Below, in pieces: positions 58,301-61,096 of a stretch of DNA of 61,096 nt. The DNA is from Stagonosporopsis chrysanthemi (taxonomy: Eukaryota > Ascomycota > Dothideomycetes > Pleosporales > Didymellaceae), in contig JAFISE010000171.1 of the NCBI GenBank assembly GCA_022560025.1, forward strand, positions 2,850 through 63,945, read 5' to 3'. A program made the position numbers and the translations under genes. Positions within the stretch are counted from its first letter, which is position 1, and each line of letters starts with the position of its first letter. Under the pieces are notes generated by a model that worked only from the letters and a program-made list of their open reading frames with translations, did not search any database and was not told the origin of the DNA.

Positions 58301-59869
58301 GAATATTACTAAAGAAAGATCTATAGATAATATGTCTATTATTCTTAGTATTTTTACTTTAATAATCTCTAGATATTATTTCTATAACAAGTTAAGCATA
58401 ATTAAACTTTAAAAGAAATTATTAAGGTCTAAGCTGTTTTAATTAGTTGTAATAATCTACTAAGAAGCTAGTATACTTAACAGCTTGTATCTACTTGTTA
58501 TTATTATTATTATTACTTTTATTCTCTTTTTTTGCTAGCTAAGTCCTTTAAATTGCTAAAACTTTTAAAATTAGTTTTCTTCTCTTCTATAAGAGCTTGC
58601 TAATACTGCTTATCTATCTTATACTTATTTAGCATAGCTGTAAAGTATGCTTTTAGCTTAATACTATTATCCTTAAGTTTTTTCTTATACTTATTACTAT
58701 TATTACTTATAATATAAGAGTTGTCTACAGTTAAAAGAAGGCTACTAGTACTTAGATTAGCTAGGTAATTATTAGGCTTATACTGCCTAGTACTATTAGT
58801 AAATATATGTAATAATTAGATATAATAACTTACTTCTACTTATTATCTAAGTACACAGCTAGACTCTTTAGTAAAAGCTTGTTATAAAACTTAACTTACT
58901 TCTTTTTAGTATTAGAGTTAAAGGTATTAGTTTTTAGCTTCTTAAGACTTTTTTAATACTCTTTTTAGAGAATAATTTTAAGAGCACTACTAGCACTAAA
59001 CAGGTATTTAGCTGCCTAGCTAGTACTTAACTCTTCTTTCTTTTTAACAGCAGTGTTAACCTTAGAAATAGATATAAAATAGTTATATATATTAATCTTA
59101 TAATTAATAGTATCTTATTTTTTATAGGCAGCACTAAGCTTATTTTTAAGCTATTCTGCTATATTTAGTTAGAATAAAGATATAATAACAGAAAATAATA
59201 ACTAACTACTCTTGCAGACATTATAGCAAGTCTAGTTAAGATCTTCTTTAGCTTATTACTAGATCTTAGTCTTATATTTAGCAGTGCTAGCTATATAAGT
59301 TACTACTGTCTTTAGTTTTTTAAAAAGCTAATATTTTGCTGTATAGCTAGTGTTACAAGCTTTGCTAATAGCTGCTTTTTTTTTATTGCAAAGTAAAGCT
59401 CTAGTTCTTTGCTAAATTGCGCAAGTAGAATTGTTAAGCTAGCCCTTAAAAGAGAACATTAAATTAGTAGAGTAGCTTTTCTTAGATCTACCTTAGCTGT
59501 ACTAATTAAGAACGTAGCAAATTTTAGCCTCTTAAGTTGCAAAGCTCTATTATAATTAGCTTTAGCAATATAATAAGTAGCTATAATAATTATATTAACA
59601 AGACTATTCTATTCTTTTAGTTTAAAGCAATCTAGATTGTATAAACTACTAGTAAAAGCAAGTAGCTTAGGCTTGTCCTTTTACTTAATATAAAGCTGTT
59701 AGACGTCTTCTATAAAGTCTATAGCTATAATAATAGTATATAAGATTATATATAAGTATAGTAGTTATTATAGTTAGGTTACTAACTAGTTACTAGTTTA
59801 TAGCTTTGTTTTTTTAAGCTAGGTAGCTTATATACTATAAGCAAACAAAAACGCACTTAAACTGTAAGA
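55355..59869 (-). mobile_element. Second hAT copy D', inverted relative to D, heavily mutated
   Basis: The reverse complement follows element D from its 3' subterminal repeats (55380-55500 against 49230-49350) through transposase to the accessory ORF (58500-59500 against 45300-46200) and beyond, to about D position 44840. There element E is inserted. The terminal inverted repeat on the left is not cleanly preserved (a CCTATTTGCTAGC stretch near 55357 is in the wrong orientation), so the outer end is unresolved. The rest is beyond the window. Confidence 0.8.
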
Positions 59870-61096
59870 TATAAGAACAAGCCTAGTTCTTTAAGCTTAC
59901 CTTATATTACTTAACAACTACCTAGCTTATATCTATTTTTTAACTGCTTTTTAGTACAGTCTTCTCTAAGCTTCTAGGTATAAGAAGAAAAGCCTCTACA
60001 GAGTTTAGATAGATAGTTTTAAAGTATTCTTTTGTACAAGACCTATAAGAATAGAGATTTAGTTCTATAGTTTATCCTAGTACTTTTATACACCTTGTAG
60101 TAGATACCTATACAATTTAGACTCTTCTAGTATCTTGTATTATTATATTATACTTTAAAACTTGTCCTAGCTAGTAATAGCCTTATAATTATATTGCTAT
60201 AGTTTATTTAGTTATTTATATAAGTGTAGCTAGAGTATTATACCTAAACTAAACAAGTCTTTAAATTATTTATATAATAGTTAAGATACTAGAGATCTTT
60301 TAATAAGTAAAGCTTATAAGTTTAGAATTTCTTGCAACTTACTACTTTAGGATTAACTTTAGAAAAGCTGCGTTAGATTGCACTAAGATAGACACTTAGA
60401 GACTATTAATAACCTACTTAATTTAGATGCAACCTTAATATTAGGCACTACTACAAGACTTACTACTTAGTCTTAGAAATAATTAGAGGCTAGACGCCCT
60501 TAAGGCTCTATATTAGCACAACTATTCTCTGCTAATAATAGATCTAATTTAGAGCTATCCTACTATAATCTCTTAGAAGAAATAGCCTAACTGCAGCAGG
60601 AACTTGCTTAGTTACGTGCTAGTCTTGCTTTAGTAGATTGCCCCCTACTTATAATAGAAACACTACTAATAGGTATACTGTATTAATCTACTATAAGGCA
60701 GCTATTAAAAGTTAGCTTAGTACTTACAGTATACAAGAAGCTCTTTAAAAAGACTCTTAATATTAAGGTTCTTACTAATAGAAGTAACTCTACCTTTTAG
60801 TAATAGTATACTTCTACTTAAGACTAACTTAATATTAATACAGACTACTATTAGAGTATATATACCTATATAGCCTTTGTTTAGAGTTATACTTCTAGAT
60901 TAGCTAAAGAACACTTAGAACCTTAGTACTTCTTTAATAATAAGACAGACTGTTTTTATACTACAGAAGAGATAATTACGCTGTCTAAGACATACTCTGT
61001 TACTAAGAACAAGCAGGCAGAAAGCTAAGCAGCCTTTAATTAACTCTAAATAGAAAAATTAGAAGCTCTCTCTTCTTATAAGAGCTACTTCTTAAG
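59870..61096 (+). mobile_element. 5' part of Gypsy element E (B/C family), runs off the window
   Basis: A 278-bp 5' LTR (59870-60147) is followed by the same leader and gag start as in B (60148 on; compare 25705-25900 and 27740-28450), without the pogo insertion F. RIP-mutated. Its remaining part and target duplication lie outside the window. Confidence 0.88.

Noticed and set aside
25427..60147. Regularly recurring 278-bp repeats that could suggest an array
   Set aside because: Each copy has its own 5-bp duplication or belongs to an element; they are LTRs, not a CRISPR or satellite array.

Overview
The window looks like a chromosomal segment of a filamentous ascomycete, probably a Dothideomycete of the Pleosporales type. 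The reasons are short introns (about 45-60 bp, GT...AG, CTAAC/CTGAC-like branch sites), fungus-specific families (HET-domain protein, rhodopsin-domain PTH11-like membrane protein, monocarboxylate-type MFS transporter, GPR1/FUN34/YaaH transporter), and a sharp two-speed layout. About 18 kb of GC-balanced DNA with genes abuts about 43 kb of AT-rich DNA made of transposon relics scarred by repeat-induced point mutation (RIP). The species cannot be fixed from sequence alone.

Left part (1-17.9 kb, accessory-type gene region): a 9-bp and an 11-bp tandem repeat at the edge; a two-exon HET-domain gene (1830-4132); a fungal multi-TM membrane-protein gene whose frame is interrupted by a single TGA followed by CTA (5792-7834), which is either a readthrough gene or a broken one; a TA-flanked MITE and a diverged partial relative (8.5-9.2 kb); a frameshifted nitrilase pseudogene on the minus strand (9.3-10.35 kb); a rhodopsin-domain (PTH11-like) gene (10877-12305); a degraded unrecognised gene; an MFS transporter (13901-15332); a four-exon GPR1/FUN34/YaaH-type transporter (16019-17014); and an NmrA-like pseudogene with RIP-like nonsense changes at the border of the AT-rich block. 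These genes show no evident operon-like or biosynthetic-cluster logic. They resemble a subtelomeric or TE-flanked accessory region with gene decay.

Right part (17.9-61.1 kb, TE graveyard): a relic of a pogo/Fot1-type transposase tail, then a nested stack of Ty3/Gypsy chromovirus elements. Element A (minus strand) has its right LTR split by element B (plus strand, TSD TGCTT). B's right LTR is split by element C (same family, minus strand, 6902 bp, TSD GTTTA, two 278-bp LTRs, lightly mutated). B's leader also holds a 1.83-kb pogo-like element F. Farther right, Gypsy element G (plus strand) is interrupted by a 6.0-kb hAT element D (8-bp TSD CTAGTTAC) and by a solo LTR of the B/C family (TSD AGAAG), with another solo LTR close to its 3' LTR. 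A second, inverted hAT copy D' follows and is interrupted by the 5' part of element E (B/C family), which runs off the window.

Cross-cutting observations: (i) all three Gypsy families (A, B/C, G) keep, between the chromodomain end of pol and the 3' LTR, a long stretch that reads as protein on the opposite strand, with stops that are nearly all TAG; (ii) the RIP-like mutation appears restricted to CA preceded by a pyrimidine (TCA/CCA, seen as TGA/TGG on the other strand), leaving ACA and GCA common; (iii) the target-site duplications give a relative chronology. No tRNA, rRNA or CRISPR was recognised.
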